A stretch of 64,000 nucleotides of DNA from Pseudomonas poae (GCA_004000515.1 CP034537.1:62001-126000), one strand, 5' to 3'. Counted from the first letter of the stretch, positions 36,311-47,298 are shown. Program-made: numbers and translations. Notes: a model not told the origin generated them from the letters alone.

Positions 36311-38360
36311 ATGTCCGAGCCACGCAAGATCCTCGTCACCAGCGCCCTGCCCTATGCCAATGGTTCCATCCATCTTGGCCATATGCTTGAGTACATCCAG
36401 ACCGATATGTGGGTGCGCTTCCAGAAGCATCGCGGCAATCAATGCATCTATGTCTGCGCGGACGACGCCCACGGTTCGGCCATCATGTTGCGCGCCGAAA
36501 GGAAGGCATCACCCCGGAACAACTGATCGCCAACGTGCAGGCTGAACACAGCGCCGACTTTGCCGAGTTCCTGGTGGATTTCGACAATTTCCACTCGACC
36601 CACTCCGAGGAAAACCGCGAGTTGTCGAGCCAGATCTACCTGCGTCTAAAGGAAGCTGGGCACATCGACCAGCGTTCGGTGACCCAGTATTTCGACCCGG
36701 AAAGAAAATGTTCCTGGCCGACCGCTTCATCAAGGGCACCTGCCCCAAATGCGGCACCGAAGACCAGTACGGCGACAACTGCGAGAAATGCGGTGCGACC
36801 TACGCACCGACTGAATTGAAGAATCCGAAGTCGGCGATCTCTGGCGCTACCCCGGTGCTCAAGGATTCCCAGCACTTCTTCTTCAAGCTGCCGGACTTCC
36901 AGCAGATGCTGCAAGCCTGGACCCGCAGCGGCACCCTGCAGGACGCCGTGGCCAACAAGCTCGCCGAATGGCTCGACAGCGGCCTGCAACAGTGGGACAT
37001 CTCCCGCGATGCGCCGTACTTCGGCTTCGAGATTCCGGGCGAGCCGGGCAAGTATTTCTATGTGTGGCTGGATGCGCCGATCGGCTACATGGCCAGCTTC
37101 AAGAACCTGTGCGATCGCACGCCGGAGCTGGACTTCGACGCGTTCTGGAACAAGGATTCTACCGCCGAGCTGTACCACTTCATCGGCAAGGACATCGTCA
37201 ACTTCCACGCCCTGTTCTGGCCGGCGATGCTCGAAGGCTCGGGCTACCGCAAGCCGACCGGCATCGCAGTGCACGGCTACTTGACCGTCAACGGCCAGAA
37301 AATGTCCAAGTCCCGTGGCACCTTTATCAAGGCGCGCACCTACCTGGACCACCTGTCGCCGGAATACCTGCGCTACTACTACGCCTCCAAGCTGGGCCGT
37401 GGCGTCGATGACCTGGACCTGAACCTGGAAGACTTCGTACAGAAGGTCAACTCAGACCTGGTGGGTAAAGTCGTCAACATCGCCAGCCGTTGCGCCGGGT
37501 TTATCCACAAGGGTAACGCCGGCCTGCTGGTGGCCGAGAATGCCGCGCCGGAATTGACGGACGCGTTCCTGGCCGCTGCGCCAAGCATCGCCGATGCCTA
37601 CGAGGCCCGCGACTTTGCACGCGCCATGCGTGAAATCATGGGCCTGGCAGACCGCGCCAACGCCTGGATCGCCGACAAGGCACCGTGGTCGCTGAACAAG
37701 CAGGAAGGCAAGCAGGCGGAAGTCCAGGCGATCTGCGCCACGGGCGTCAACCTGTTCCGTCAGTTGGTGATCTTCCTCAAGCCAGTGCTGCCGTTGTTGA
37801 CCGCCGATGCGGAAGCGTTCCTCAACGTCGCACCGCTGACCTGGAAAGACCACGCCACCCTGCTGAGCAACCATCAGCTGAACGAGTTCAAGCCGCTGAT
37901 GACCCGTATCGACCCGGTGAAAGTCCAGGCCATGACCGATGCTTCGAAAGAAGACCTGGTCGCCAGCCAGACCGACACGGGCGAATCGGCGCCTGCCGGT
38001 AACGGTGAGTTGGCCAAGGACCCGCTGTCGCCGGAAATCGAGTTCGACGCGTTCGCTGCCGTCGACCTGCGTGTGGCACTGATCATCAAGGCCGAAGCCG
38101 TAGAAGGTGCCGACAAGCTGCTGCGCCTGACACTGGACATCGGTGACGAGCAACGCAACGTGTTTTCGGGCATCAAGAGCGCCTACCCGGACCCGTCCAA
38201 GCTCGATGGTCGCCTGACCATGATGATCGCCAACCTCAAGCCTCGGAAAATGAAGTTCGGCATCTCCGAAGGCATGGTGATGGCAGCCGGCCCTGGCGGC
38301 GAAGAGATCTACCTGCTGAGCCCTGACAGCGGCGCGAAGCCGGGTCAACGCATCAAGTAA
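36311..38360 (+). CDS. metG: MetG, methionyl-tRNA synthetase (two frame breaks)
   Basis: An essential class I aminoacyl-tRNA synthetase of 683 residues once joined. The HIGH-type motif is in [17 protein letters not shown], the zinc knuckle is [23 protein letters not shown] is in [12 protein letters not shown], and the C-terminal tRNA-binding domain ([19 protein letters not shown]) is present. Two breaks, near 36500 (CGAAAGGAAGG) and 36703 (GGAAAGAAAATG), each need one more A to read [11 protein letters not shown] and [14 protein letters not shown]. Because a broken metG is lethal unless duplicated, these are almost surely sequence errors. A terminator follows. Confidence 0.96.
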
Positions 38361-38372
38361 GCCCGCAAAACA

Positions 38373-38400
38373 GCCCTGTCGTTTCGGCGACAGGGCTTTT
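38373..38400 (+). terminator. Terminator after metG
   Basis: GCCCTGTCG and CGACAGGGC form a 9-bp stem followed by TTTT. Confidence 0.85.
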
Positions 38401-38473
38401 CAGCTAGTCCCCCCTTCTCGCTTGTCGGATAATCAGCCTCTGTTTGTTTAACCGGCATGCCAATGATCACTGC

Positions 38474-39637
38474 ATGAACCTCATTCAACGTATCGACGCA
38501 CTGTTGCCGCAGACCCAATGCGGCAAGTGCGGGCACCCGGGCTGCAAGCCTTACGCCGAGGGCATTGCTCAAGGCGAAGCAATCAATAAGTGCCCGCCCG
38601 GTGGGCAGGAAACCATTGCTGGGCTCGCGCAGTTATTAAGCGTTCCCGTGATGGAACTGGACACCACGCGTGGCGAGGCCCCTGCGCAAATTGCCTATAT
38701 CCGTGAAGCTGAGTGCATCGGTTGCACCAAATGTATCCAGGCGTGCCCGGTGGATGCGATTGTCGGTGCCGCCAAAGTGATGCATACCGTGATCATTGAT
38801 GAATGCACCGGCTGTGACCTGTGTGTGGCGCCCTGCCCCGTCGATTGCATCGAGATGCGCCCGCTGGCAACCGTGCTGCCCATCGTGGGCGGTCTGGCAA
38901 ACACTGATATCGAGCGTAGTGAGCGTGCCCTCAAGCGCGATCGTGCTCGGCGCCGATTTGAGCAGCGCAACGCACGTCTGCACCGCGAAGAAGAACTTAA
39001 GCTCGCAGAACGCCTGGCCCGCGCCAAGCGCTCAGCGCCCGTTGATGCAACTGCGGAAAATACCCTTCAAGCCGCTAATGATGCGGCGATCAAGAAGGCC
39101 AAGATCAGCGTTGCAATGAGCCGTGCGCAGTTGCTCAAGTCCTTGAAGGCATTCGGTCATCCGCCGACCTTTGAACAGCAATCGCAGTTGATCGTGCTGC
39201 AACACCAATTCGAAGTCGCAGAGCAAGCGCTCGCGGCACTGCAAGCAAGTAGCCCACCGCCCGCACCGCCAGCCAAAGACCCTGAACTCAAGCGCGCAAA
39301 AATCCAACTGGCCTTGCGCCGCGCCGAACTGAAAAAGGCCCAGGACCAGAATGCGGACCCGCAGCAACTGGCAACATTGAGCGCTGCGCTGGCCGCTGCT
39401 GATCAGGCCCTGCATACCGCCGAAGCGATATCCGAACAACCTCTGCCGGATTTTCAGCGCCTACAAAAGCGGCCCATCGACAGCCAACTGCGCCAACTAA
39501 AAACTGCCTTGGCCTACGCCCGTGCCGATCTCAGCAAGCTGCAACGTCAGCCAGAAGCCAGCATGGATGAACTAAACGCCGCTCAACACAAACTTGAAGA
39601 AGCACAGCGCCAGGTAGATGCCCATGGTGATGGGTAA
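38474..39637 (+). CDS. rnfB: RnfB-like ferredoxin protein with coiled-coil extension (orphan)
   Basis: A 387-residue protein related to RnfB, the ferredoxin subunit of the Rnf/Rsx electron-transport complex. The Fe-S domain ([16 protein letters not shown]) and the 2[4Fe-4S] ferredoxin ([32 protein letters not shown]) are intact. The N-terminal membrane helix of true RnfB is missing: the protein begins [16 protein letters not shown]. From about residue 155 on it is a long charged coiled coil with repeated units starting KxAK ([36 protein letters not shown]). rnfA, C, D, G and E are absent, and nth follows directly, so the complex is not encoded here. Role uncertain. Confidence 0.85.
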   Translation: MNLIQRIDALLPQTQCGKCGHPGCKPYAEGIAQGEAINKCPPGGQETIAGLAQLLSVPVMELDTTRGEAPAQIAYIREAECIGCTKCIQACPVDAIVGAAKVMHTVIIDECTGCDLCVAPCPVDCIEMRPLATVLPIVGGLANTDIERSERALKRDRARRRFEQRNARLHREEELKLAERLARAKRSAPVDATAENTLQAANDAAIKKAKISVAMSRAQLLKSLKAFGHPPTFEQQSQLIVLQHQFEVAEQALAALQASSPPPAPPAKDPELKRAKIQLALRRAELKKAQDQNADPQQLATLSAALAAADQALHTAEAISEQPLPDFQRLQKRPIDSQLRQLKTALAYARADLSKLQRQPEASMDELNAAQHKLEEAQRQVDAHGDG

Positions 39638-39744
39638 CCGGTAGCTTGTAACGTGCCACTGACGACACCATATTGATAGCGTCCGGGTTTATCCTGCTCC
39701 CGCTCTGACATTCCGCTGACCGCCTGCAAGGAATCATCAGCCCC

Positions 39745-40383
39745 ATGAACGCCGCAAAACGCCTGGAAATTTTCCGCAGGCTTCACGAAGACAATCCCGA
39801 ACCCAAGACGGAACTGGCCTACTCCTCGCCGTTTGAGTTGCTGATTGCGGTGATTCTGTCGGCCCAGTCCACGGACGTTGGCGTGAACAAGGCCACGGCC
39901 AAACTGTATCCGGTAGCCAATACACCTGAAGCCATCTATGCCCTCGGCGTGGAAGGCTTGTCTGAATACATCAAGACCATCGGTTTATATAACAGCAAGG
40001 CCAAGAACGTTATCGAGACCTGCCGCCTCCTGGTAGAACTGCATGGCAGCGAGGTACCGCAAACCCGCGAAGCACTGGAGGCCCTGCCGGGTGTAGGTCG
40101 TAAAACCGCGAACGTGGTATTGAACACCGCTTTTCGCCAACTGACGATGGCCGTGGACACTCATATCTTTCGGGTAAGCAATCGCACCGGCATTGCCCGC
40201 GGGAAGAACGTGGTGGAAGTGGAAAAGCAGCTGATGAAATTTGTACCCAAGCCGTATCTGCTCGACTCCCATCACTGGCTGATCCTTCACGGACGCTACG
40301 TTTGCCAGGCGCGCAAGCCGCGCTGCGGGAGCTGTCGCATCGAAGACCTGTGCGAATTCAAGGAGAAGACTTCCGACGATTGA
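39745..40383 (+). CDS. nth: Nth, endonuclease III
   Basis: A 212-residue DNA glycosylase/AP lyase that removes oxidised pyrimidines. It has the helix-hairpin-helix EALPGVGRKTANVVLN with the catalytic Lys, the catalytic Asp in TMAVDTHIFRVSNR, and the C-terminal iron-sulfur loop CQARKPRCGSCRIEDLC. The intact frame is the usual length. It sits downstream of rnfB as in other pseudomonads. Confidence 0.96.
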   Translation: MNAAKRLEIFRRLHEDNPEPKTELAYSSPFELLIAVILSAQSTDVGVNKATAKLYPVANTPEAIYALGVEGLSEYIKTIGLYNSKAKNVIETCRLLVELHGSEVPQTREALEALPGVGRKTANVVLNTAFRQLTMAVDTHIFRVSNRTGIARGKNVVEVEKQLMKFVPKPYLLDSHHWLILHGRYVCQARKPRCGSCRIEDLCEFKEKTSDD

Positions 40384-40490
40384 AGGATCATTGGTTTTCT
40401 CGATCAGCCGATTGAAAAAATCTTTTTTACCCTTTCATGGATTATCGTTATAAGGAGCGCCAACGGCAGTCTTAGCCCGGAGTGAACCTT

Positions 40491-40673
40491 ATGAGCACTG
40501 GCAAAGAACAACTGGAAGTGGAAGACGAGCTCGTTGAGTCGGATGACGATGGAGCAGAAGCACCTGTGGCAGAAGTGGCCAAGACCAATCTGAGCAAACG
40601 CCGCACTATCGACAATCTTCTGGAAGAGCGACGCTTGCAAAAACAACTGGCCGATTACGACTTCGACCTCTGA
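40491..40673 (+). CDS. PA3496-family small acidic protein
   Basis: A 60-residue acidic protein starting MSTGKEQLEVEDELVESDDD and ending RRLQKQLADYDFDL. Its length, the KRRTIDNLLEERRLQKQL helix and its place after nth identify it as the conserved Pseudomonas family named after PA3496; database names call it a putative envelope-integrity protein but the function is not firmly established. The ATG at 40491 is spaced nine bases from a GGAG. A terminator follows. Confidence 0.8.
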   Translation: MSTGKEQLEVEDELVESDDDGAEAPVAEVAKTNLSKRRTIDNLLEERRLQKQLADYDFDL

Positions 40674-40692
40674 GCGAGCAGTCGACGACCGG

Positions 40693-40718
40693 AAGCCTCC
40701 CTGACGGAGGCTTTTTTT
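40693..40718. terminator. Terminator between the PA3496-family gene and the regulator
   Basis: AAGCCTCC and GGAGGCTT form an 8-bp stem followed by seven T. Confidence 0.85.
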
Positions 40719-40757
40719 CGCCGATGGCCCAGGCTAAAACGTGTTGCAACTCCTCAG

Positions 40758-41390
40758 CTATACCAGGCCGTTACGCTGAGCCAGCTCGATCAGGTCCACC
40801 AGTGAGCGAGCGTTGAGCTTGAGCAGCAGGCGCGTTTTATAGGTACTGACCGTCTTGTTGCTGAGAAACATGCCATCTGCAATTTCCTTGTTGGTCTTGC
40901 CCCGGGCCAGTTGCTGCAACACCATCATTTCCCGGCCCGACAGACGCTCGACCATGTCGGCCTCGCTGGCATTGCCCATTGTGGAACGCACCGAATTGAG
41001 CGCCTGGTTCGGGAAATAGCTGTAGCCCGACAGAACCGCCTTGATCGCGCTCAATAACTCAGTCAGGTCCTGCTGCTTGCACACGTACCCAGCTGCCCCC
41101 GCCTGCATGCAGCGCATGGAAAAATGGCCTGGGGCCTGAGACGTCAGCACCAGCACCTTGAATGGCGTCGGCTGTTTGGTGGAAGACAGCCGGCAAATAA
41201 CTTCCAGGCCATCGAGTTTAGGAATTCCAATATCCAGAATGACAATGTCCGGCATATGCTCCCGCGCAAGTTGCAAGGCATCGACACCGTTATCAGTCTC
41301 GGCAACGACCTCATAACCATGACGCTCCATTAGCATACGCACAGCAAGACGAATGACGGGATGATCATCCACGATCAGCACTTTATTCAT
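40758..41390 (-). CDS. NarL/LuxR-family response regulator, BvgA-like
   Basis: A 210-residue response regulator. The receiver domain has VLIVDDHPVIRLAVR, the phosphorylated Asp in IVILDIGIPKLDG, and YVCKQQDL with the conserved Lys. The DNA-binding LuxR domain is SGREMMVLQQLARGKTNKEI followed by FLSNKTVSTYKTRLLLKL. The wording is very close to Bordetella BvgA and P. aeruginosa RocA-type regulators. No sensor kinase gene lies next to it, so its partner is elsewhere. The ATG at 41390 begins the receiver; the frame to 41402 adds only four residues. Confidence 0.9.
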   Translation of the reverse strand: MNKVLIVDDHPVIRLAVRMLMERHGYEVVAETDNGVDALQLAREHMPDIVILDIGIPKLDGLEVICRLSSTKQPTPFKVLVLTSQAPGHFSMRCMQAGAAGYVCKQQDLTELLSAIKAVLSGYSYFPNQALNSVRSTMGNASEADMVERLSGREMMVLQQLARGKTNKEIADGMFLSNKTVSTYKTRLLLKLNARSLVDLIELAQRNGLV

Positions 41391-41953
41391 GAGAAAGTCC
41401 AATTTCGCTGTTCGAATTATTTAGAGCAAGCACAATAGCCTAGTCGTTTCCTAGTTGGCATAGCATTCCCCCCCGAGCAACAGCAGGCAGAGACCCAACC
41501 CACAACGATAAAGGAAACGCCCTACAAAAAACTGCAAGCTTAGATGTATCCAGTTTTATGGAGCCTTTCAGACCTTTCCCGTGCCATACATATTTAGAGT
41601 CAAATCTGCCGGAGATTTGGGGGGAATGGTAAATGTGCCGCACACGACTTTCAGGAAATGCCCCTTGCCTTACCACTGAGGTCAAACAAGCAAGCCGAAA
41701 AAATTCTGCTGTTTCAGTTCCATTAAACATATTTTTTTACACCCTTATTTCCTACAGAATTTTCGGCAACTTACAGAGCCGCCGCACTTTCATGAGTGAA
41801 TTTTCTGTAAGACTAGTTCCCAATCAGATGTAAAACTTTCATTCACAGCCTCAAAATACCCCCACCGATAAATCCGCACGTTTAAAACAATCAAACATTG
41901 CCTGTACGCACGTTTAAAAACTTAAACATGAGCATCTCATTAAATCCACAGGC
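41391..41953. other. Regulator-argG intergenic region
   Basis: A long, AT-rich gap with no supported gene; frames of 96 and 66 codons on opposite strands overlap each other and resemble nothing known. It has a direct repeat CGCACGTTTAAAA at about 41876 and 41908, each followed by an AAACA-rich stretch, which may be a regulator site. Confidence 0.55.
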
Positions 41954-41983
41954 AAAAATGGCCCCTTAACAGGGGCCATTTTT
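41954..41983. terminator. Terminator after argG
   Basis: AAAAATGGCCCCT and AGGGGCCATTTTT form a perfect 13-bp stem around TAAC, usable in both directions; it lies 18 bases after the argG stop. Confidence 0.92.
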
Positions 41984-42000
41984 CACAACAGGCAAAACAC

Positions 42001-43218
42001 TCAGAACAACGAGCGACCTTTGTTTGCAGCAATACGCATACGCAATGCGTTCAACTTGATAAAGCCTGCCGCGTCCGCCTGGTTGTAGGCGCCGCCATCT
42101 TCTTCGAAGGTGGCGATATTGGCGTCGAACAGTGACTCGTCGGATTTGCGACCGGTCACGATCACGTTGCCCTTGTACAGCTTCAGGCGCACCACACCGT
42201 TCACATGAGCCTGGGAGGCGTCGATCATCTGTTGCAGCATCAGACGCTCAGGGCTCCACCAGTAGCCGGTGTAGATCAGGCTGGCGTACTTGGGCATCAA
42301 CTCGTCTTTAAGGTGAGCCACTTCGCGGTCCAGGGTGATGGACTCGATCGCGCGGTGAGCGCGCAGCATAATGGTGCCACCTGGGGTTTCATAGCAGCCA
42401 CGGGACTTCATGCCCACGTAGCGGTTCTCGACGATGTCGAGGCGGCCGATGCCGTGTTGGCCACCGATACGGTTCAGGGTCGCCAGCACGGTGGCCGGGG
42501 TCATTTCGACGCCGTCCAGCGCGACGATGTCGCCGTTGCGGTAGGTCAGTTCCAGGTACTGCGGCTTGTCAGGAGCGTTCTCCGGGGAGACGGTCCATTT
42601 CCACATGTCTTCTTCGTGCTCGGTCCAGGTGTCTTCCAGCACGCCGCCTTCATAGGAGATATGCAGCAGGTTGGCGTCCATCGAGTACGGGGACTTCTTC
42701 TTGCCGTGACGCTCGATCGGGATTGCGTGTTTTTCAGCGTAATCCATCAGTTTTTCACGGGACAGCAGGTCCCATTCACGCCAAGGGGCAATCACTTTCA
42801 CGCCCGGCTTGAGGGCATAGGCGCCCAGCTCGAAACGTACTTGGTCGTTACCCTTGCCGGTGGCGCCATGGGAAATGGCGTCAGCGCCGGTTTCGTTGGC
42901 GATTTCAATCAGGCGTTTGGCGATCAGCGGGCGTGCGATGGAGGTACCCAGCAGGTACTCGCCTTCGTAGACAGTGTTGGCGCGAAACATCGGGAAAACG
43001 AAATCGCGGACGAACTCTTCGCGCAGGTCGTCAATGTAGATCTCTTTCACGCCCATGGCTTGCGCCTTGGCACGTGCAGGTTCGACCTCTTCGCCCTGAC
43101 CCAGGTCAGCGGTGAAGGTCACCACTTCACAGTTATAAGTATCCTGCAGCCACTTGAGGATCACCGAAGTGTCCAGGCCGCCGGAATACGCGAGAACGAC
43201 CTTGTTTACGTCGGCCAT
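42001..43218 (-). CDS. argG: ArgG, argininosuccinate synthase
   Basis: An intact 405-residue enzyme that joins citrulline and aspartate with ATP, the penultimate step of arginine synthesis. The pyrophosphatase loop is [19 protein letters not shown] near residue 8, the citrulline/aspartate site region [15 protein letters not shown] is present, and the C-terminal part ([14 protein letters not shown]) is normal. It is a single gene with a strong terminator; upstream 129 bases separate it from motY. Confidence 0.97.
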   Translation of the reverse strand: MADVNKVVLAYSGGLDTSVILKWLQDTYNCEVVTFTADLGQGEEVEPARAKAQAMGVKEIYIDDLREEFVRDFVFPMFRANTVYEGEYLLGTSIARPLIAKRLIEIANETGADAISHGATGKGNDQVRFELGAYALKPGVKVIAPWREWDLLSREKLMDYAEKHAIPIERHGKKKSPYSMDANLLHISYEGGVLEDTWTEHEEDMWKWTVSPENAPDKPQYLELTYRNGDIVALDGVEMTPATVLATLNRIGGQHGIGRLDIVENRYVGMKSRGCYETPGGTIMLRAHRAIESITLDREVAHLKDELMPKYASLIYTGYWWSPERLMLQQMIDASQAHVNGVVRLKLYKGNVIVTGRKSDESLFDANIATFEEDGGAYNQADAAGFIKLNALRMRIAANKGRSLF

Positions 43219-43347
43219 GCCATCACTCCACGGGGTTGTACGGAAAGCCGTCGATTCTACCGACCAAAACCGTGAAATTACAGGGGCGCGACAGCAAATG
43301 AAGATAAAGCGACAGATTATGTCGAGCGGGCGACCGATGGTCGCACC

Positions 43348-44255
43348 CTACGAGGTAGCGGCCGGGTTGCTCGGTGCAGCGGCCTGGGGCGCCGGTTTCT
43401 CGGGGTTGCCACCCGCTCCAGCTGAATATTGACCCGGCGGTTGCGCGCCCGATTGGCGGCATTGGTATTAGGCGCCAGCGGATAGCTTTCACCGTGGAAA
43501 CGCATGGTGATCTGCGACTCCTGAATACCGTTGGCCTTGAAGTAATCCATCACCGCGAGCGCGCGGCGACGTGACACGTCGCGGTTGGTCAGGCGGTTAC
43601 CACTGTTGTCCGAGTGGCCATTGAGCTCGATATGGTTAACCGTGGGATCGGCTTTCATATAGGCCAGAATCACCGACAGTTTCTTCTTGGCTGCGGCATC
43701 CAGCTCGATGCCACCGCCTGGAAACCCGACCTCTGTCTGCTTGACCTGATCGTAATTCATCGGCAGCAGCTTGGTAGTGCACAGCTGATAGTCGTTGTAG
43801 GCCTTGTTGAACTTGACCGGCAACAGGCGGATTTCCGAGTAACCGCCCTCCCGTCCGTAATGCCGCACAGTAGGGCTGCGTCCTTCCAACAGGCCATTGA
43901 ACAGGCGACCTGCCTGCGCCTGGGAGCTGTTGAACAACACATCGCCACTGCCCGCACGTACGGCACCGAGATTGATATCGCCTCGCCCTGGCTGCCAAGG
44001 TGCAGCGGCGGCCAACAGCGTTGCGGAACCGGCGCCCAGCGAGCCGCTATAGGCTTTCAGACGAAATGTTGCCTGCTCGCCGGCCCGGCGCACGAACTCA
44101 CCCGAGCCGAAATCGGTAATCGGCTGGGTCAGGCGGCACTCGAACTGGTCACCTTCTACCTTCCACTCAATATTCTCCAGACGCGTCTGGAACGTGAGGG
44201 CCATCGCAGGCAGGCTGGCGAACACACTGAGCAGGGCTAGATATTGCTGGCGCAC
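43348..44255 (-). CDS. motY: MotY-like OmpA-domain flagellar motor protein (one frame break)
   Basis: A protein of about 302 residues with signal peptide YLALLSVFASLPAMA, an N-terminal MotY domain (TFQTRLENIEWKVEGDQFEC) and a C-terminal OmpA peptidoglycan-binding domain (IELNGHSDNSGNRLTNRDVS, RRRALAVMDYFKANGI, RARNRRVNIQLERV). It forms the T-ring that helps anchor stators in the flagellar motor. The frame breaks near 43414: one more G after GCGGGTG gives GGNPEKPAPQAAAPS and the stop at 43348. The GTG at 44255 has GGAG 6 bases upstream. It is divergent from pyrC, as in other pseudomonads. Confidence 0.88.
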
Positions 44256-44411
44256 GGGAGGCTCCACTGGTTTCTACAACACTTCAAAGCGTCATACATC
44301 GATAAGGCATACGAAAGGCTATCGGATGCATCCTGCAAAACTTGATAGCGAGTGCCTGCAAGAGTCTTTTCCGGTAGCATTCCCACCAGATTGACCCGCC
44401 TGGAATCCCCA

Positions 44412-45458
44412 ATGTCCGACCGCCTGACCCTGCTGCGTCCCGACGACTGGCATATTCATCTTCGCGATGGTGCTGCGTTGCCCCAAACCGTGGCCGATGT
44501 TGCGCGCACGTTTGGCCGCGCCATCATCATGCCTAACCTGGTACCACCGGTGCGTAACGCCGCTGAAGCCGACGCCTATCGCCAGCGTATCCTCGCTGCG
44601 CGGCCGGCCGGCAGCCGCTTCGAACCGTTGATGGTGCTCTACCTCACCGACCGCACCCAGCCCGAAGAAATTCGTGAAGCCAAGGCCAGCGGCTACGTGC
44701 ACGCCGCCAAGCTGTACCCGGCGGGCGCGACCACCAACTCCGATTCCGGCGTGACCAGTATCGACAAGATCCTGCCGGCCATCGAAGCCATGGCCGAAGT
44801 CGGCATGCCACTGCTGATCCACGGTGAAGTCACCCGTGGTGACGTGGACGTGTTTGACCGCGAGAAGATCTTCATCGACGAGCATATGCGCCGGGTGGTC
44901 GAGCTGTTCCCGACCCTCAAGGTAGTGTTCGAACACATCACCACGGCCGACGCCGTGCAGTTCGTCACCGAGGCTTCGGCCAATGTCGGTGCGACCATCA
45001 CCGCTCATCACCTGCTGTACAACCGCAACCACATGCTGGTGGGCGGGATTCGGCCGCACTTCTATTGCCTGCCGATCCTCAAGCGCAACACCCACCAGGT
45101 GGCCCTGCTGGATGCTGCCACCAGTGGCAACCCGAAGTTCTTCCTCGGCACCGACTCGGCGCCCCACGCCCAGCATGCCAAGGAAGCGGCATGCGGTTGT
45201 GCCGGTTGCTACACCGCCTACGCGGCGATCGAGTTGTACGCTGAAGCGTTCGAACAACGTAACGCCCTGGACAAGCTCGAAGGTTTCGCCAGCCTCAACG
45301 GCCCGCGTTTCTACGGCCTGCCGGCGAATACCGACCGCATCACCCTGGTTCGTGAAGACTGGACCGCCCCTGCCAGCCTGCCGTTCGGCGAGCTGACTGT
45401 CATCCCGCTGCGCGCCGGTGAAACACTGCGCTGGCGCCTGCTGGAGGAAAGCAAGTGA
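44412..45458 (+). CDS. pyrC: PyrC, dihydroorotase
   Basis: A 348-residue class II dihydroorotase, third step of pyrimidine synthesis. The two-metal site is seen in [10 protein letters not shown], the carboxylated Lys in [29 protein letters not shown] and GTDSAPHA. The ATG at 44412 begins [13 protein letters not shown], the family start. The stop overlaps the rnt start (GTGA), so the two are co-translated. Confidence 0.97.
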   Translation: MSDRLTLLRPDDWHIHLRDGAALPQTVADVARTFGRAIIMPNLVPPVRNAAEADAYRQRILAARPAGSRFEPLMVLYLTDRTQPEEIREAKASGYVHAAKLYPAGATTNSDSGVTSIDKILPAIEAMAEVGMPLLIHGEVTRGDVDVFDREKIFIDEHMRRVVELFPTLKVVFEHITTADAVQFVTEASANVGATITAHHLLYNRNHMLVGGIRPHFYCLPILKRNTHQVALLDAATSGNPKFFLGTDSAPHAQHAKEAACGCAGCYTAYAAIELYAEAFEQRNALDKLEGFASLNGPRFYGLPANTDRITLVREDWTAPASLPFGELTVIPLRAGETLRWRLLEESK

Positions 45459-46126
45459 GTGAAGACCATTACGACGACGAACACGAGCACAGTGGTGGCG
45501 GTTCCCGCCATCCGATGGCCGAGCGGTTTCGCGGCTATCTGCCGGTTGTCATCGACGTAGAAACCGGTGGCTTCAATTGCGCCACCGACGCACTGCTGGA
45601 AATCGCCGCAACCACCATCGGCATGGATGAGCAGGGTTTTGTGTTCCCGGAGCACACCCACTTCTTTCGTGTCGAACCGTTTGAAGGTGCCAACATCGAA
45701 GCGGCAGCGCTGGAGTTCACCGGGATCAAGCTTGATCATCCATTGCGTATGGCGGTGAGTGAAGAAGCGGCGCTGACGGATATCTTCCGTGGCGTACGCA
45801 AGGCGTTGAAGGCCAATGGCTGCAAACGCGCGATCCTGGTGGGCCACAACAGCAGCTTCGACCTGGGCTTCCTGAATGCCGCCGTGGCGCGCCTGGACAT
45901 GAAACGCAACCCGTTTCACCCATTCTCCAGCTTCGACACCGCCACCCTCGCAGGCCTGGCGTATGGCCAGACGGTACTGGCCAAGGCCTGCCAAGCGGCG
46001 GGTATCGACTTTGATGGCCGTGAGGCCCACTCGGCTCGCTACGACACCGAAAAGACGGCTGAGCTGTTCTGCGGCATCGTCAACCGCTGGAAAGACATGG
46101 GCGGCTGGGAAGACTTCAACGACTGA
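45455..46126 (+). CDS. rnt: Rnt, ribonuclease T
   Basis: A 223-residue DEDD exoribonuclease that trims tRNA and 5S and 23S rRNA 3' ends. The catalytic residues are in [24 protein letters not shown] and [16 protein letters not shown]. The start is GTG overlapping the pyrC stop. A bidirectional terminator follows at 46145. Confidence 0.96.
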   Translation: MSEDHYDDEHEHSGGGSRHPMAERFRGYLPVVIDVETGGFNCATDALLEIAATTIGMDEQGFVFPEHTHFFRVEPFEGANIEAAALEFTGIKLDHPLRMAVSEEAALTDIFRGVRKALKANGCKRAILVGHNSSFDLGFLNAAVARLDMKRNPFHPFSSFDTATLAGLAYGQTVLAKACQAAGIDFDGREAHSARYDTEKTAELFCGIVNRWKDMGGWEDFND

Positions 46127-46144
46127 GATCGTTTCCCGCACATA

Positions 46145-46174
46145 AAAAAACCGGCCTTCTCTGGCCGGTTTTTT
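46145..46174. terminator. Bidirectional terminator between rnt and peroxiredoxin
   Basis: CCGGCC and GGCCGG around TTCTCT, with A and T runs on the two sides, serve the convergent genes. Confidence 0.9.
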
Positions 46175-46190
46175 GTACCGCGAATCTGGC

Positions 46191-46794
46191 TTACAGCTTG
46201 CCAGCGTTCTCGGTCAGGTAAGCCGCAACACCTTCTGGCGAAGCGTTCATGCCTTTGTCGCCTTTTTTTCCAGTTGGCCGGGCAAACTTCGCCGTGCTCT
46301 TCGTGGAATTGCAGGGCGTCGACCAGGCGGATCAGCTCTTCCATGTTACGGCCCAGTGGCAGGTCGTTAACGATCTGGGAGCGAACAACGCCTTTGTCGT
46401 CGATCAGGAATGCGCCACGGAACGCCACGCCGCCTTCGGACTCAACGTCGTAGGCCTTGGCGATGTCGTGCTTCAGGTCGGCAGCCATGGTGTATTTGAC
46501 TTTGCCGATGCCGCCATCATTGATGGCAGTGTTGCGCCAGGCGTTGTGGGTGAAATGGGAGTCGATGGAAACGGCAACCACTTCAACGTTACGCGCCTTG
46601 AAATCGTCCATGCGGTGATCCAGGGCGATCAGCTCCGAAGGGCAGACGAAGGTGAAGTCCAGCGGGTAAAAGAACACCAGGCCGTATTTGCCTTTGATGG
46701 CTTCAGACAGTTTGAAGCTGTCTACGATTTCGCCATTGCCGAGAACGGCAGGTACGTCGAAATCCGGGGCTTGTTTGCCGACGAGTACGCTCAT
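46191..46794 (-). CDS. Typical 2-Cys peroxiredoxin (AhpC/TsaA family; one frame break)
   Basis: A 200-residue peroxiredoxin reducing hydrogen peroxide and organic peroxides. The peroxidatic Cys is residue 51 in PLDFTFVCPSEL and the resolving Cys is in HGEVCPANWKKG. The frame breaks near 46264, where a run of seven A should be six, giving NWKKGDKGMNASPEGVAAYL and the stop at 46191. The ATG at 46794 has AGGAGA upstream. It is encoded next to bfd and bfr, whose products handle iron, so oxidative and iron stress genes are grouped here. Confidence 0.95.
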
Positions 46795-46970
46795 TGGGTA
46801 TCTCCTGATGTAAGGGTGACGATTGAAGTAAAGGACCGCTTCCAAGTCTGCCGTGTATAAGCGACAGCCCTGTGACGCGGTCACGCTTCGTGAAGACCGA
46901 CCATCATACACTGAAAAAACCGTTCGTCAGTGAGGGCGCGGTGCCAGCGAATACCCTACGATTCTACTTT

Positions 46971-46989
46971 GACAATCATTCTCGTTAAC
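46971..46989. promoter_or_regulatory. Putative Fur box before bfd
   Basis: GACAATCATTCTCGTTAAC resembles the 19-base Fur consensus and lies 49 bases before the bfd start. bfd is iron-repressed in pseudomonads, so Fur control fits. Confidence 0.7.
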
Positions 46990-47037
46990 ATTAAGATCCA
47001 ACGCACTTAAGCCTTAAACCCGCGACGGTTCTCCCCT

Positions 47038-47256
47038 ATGTATGTGTGCCTCTGTACTGGCGTCACCGACGGACAAATCCGCGAAGCAATCTATGAAGGT
47101 TGCTGCAGCTACAAGGAAGTGCGTGAAACCACCGGCGTTGCCAGCCAGTGCGGTAAATGTGCTTGCCTGGCCAAGCAAGTGGTACGGGAAACCCTGACGC
47201 AGCTGCAAACAGCCCAGGCCGCGATTCCCTACTCAGCAGAATTTACACACGCTTAA
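47038..47256 (+). CDS. bfd: Bfd, bacterioferritin-associated ferredoxin
   Basis: A 72-residue [2Fe-2S] protein that reduces bacterioferritin to release iron. The four Cys are in MYVCLCTGVTDGQI and ASQCGKCACLAK. Length and start are normal; a Fur-like site is upstream and a terminator follows. It is separated from bfr by 200 bases and has its own promoter. Confidence 0.95.
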   Translation: MYVCLCTGVTDGQIREAIYEGCCSYKEVRETTGVASQCGKCACLAKQVVRETLTQLQTAQAAIPYSAEFTHA

Positions 47257-47273
47257 TATGGCGTGTTTTAAAG

Positions 47274-47298
47274 AACCGGACTTAGTGTCCGGTTTTTT
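47274..47298 (+). terminator. Terminator after bfd
   Basis: AACCGGAC and GTCCGGTT form an 8-bp stem followed by a T run. Confidence 0.87.

Noticed and set aside
36311..38360. metG as a true pseudogene or a programmed frameshift gene
   Set aside because: Both breaks are one base short of A runs and metG is essential; no slippery site or conserved frameshift is known for it.
41440..41833. Frames of 96 and 66 codons in the argG-regulator gap
   Set aside because: They overlap each other on opposite strands, lack ribosome sites and protein-like composition.
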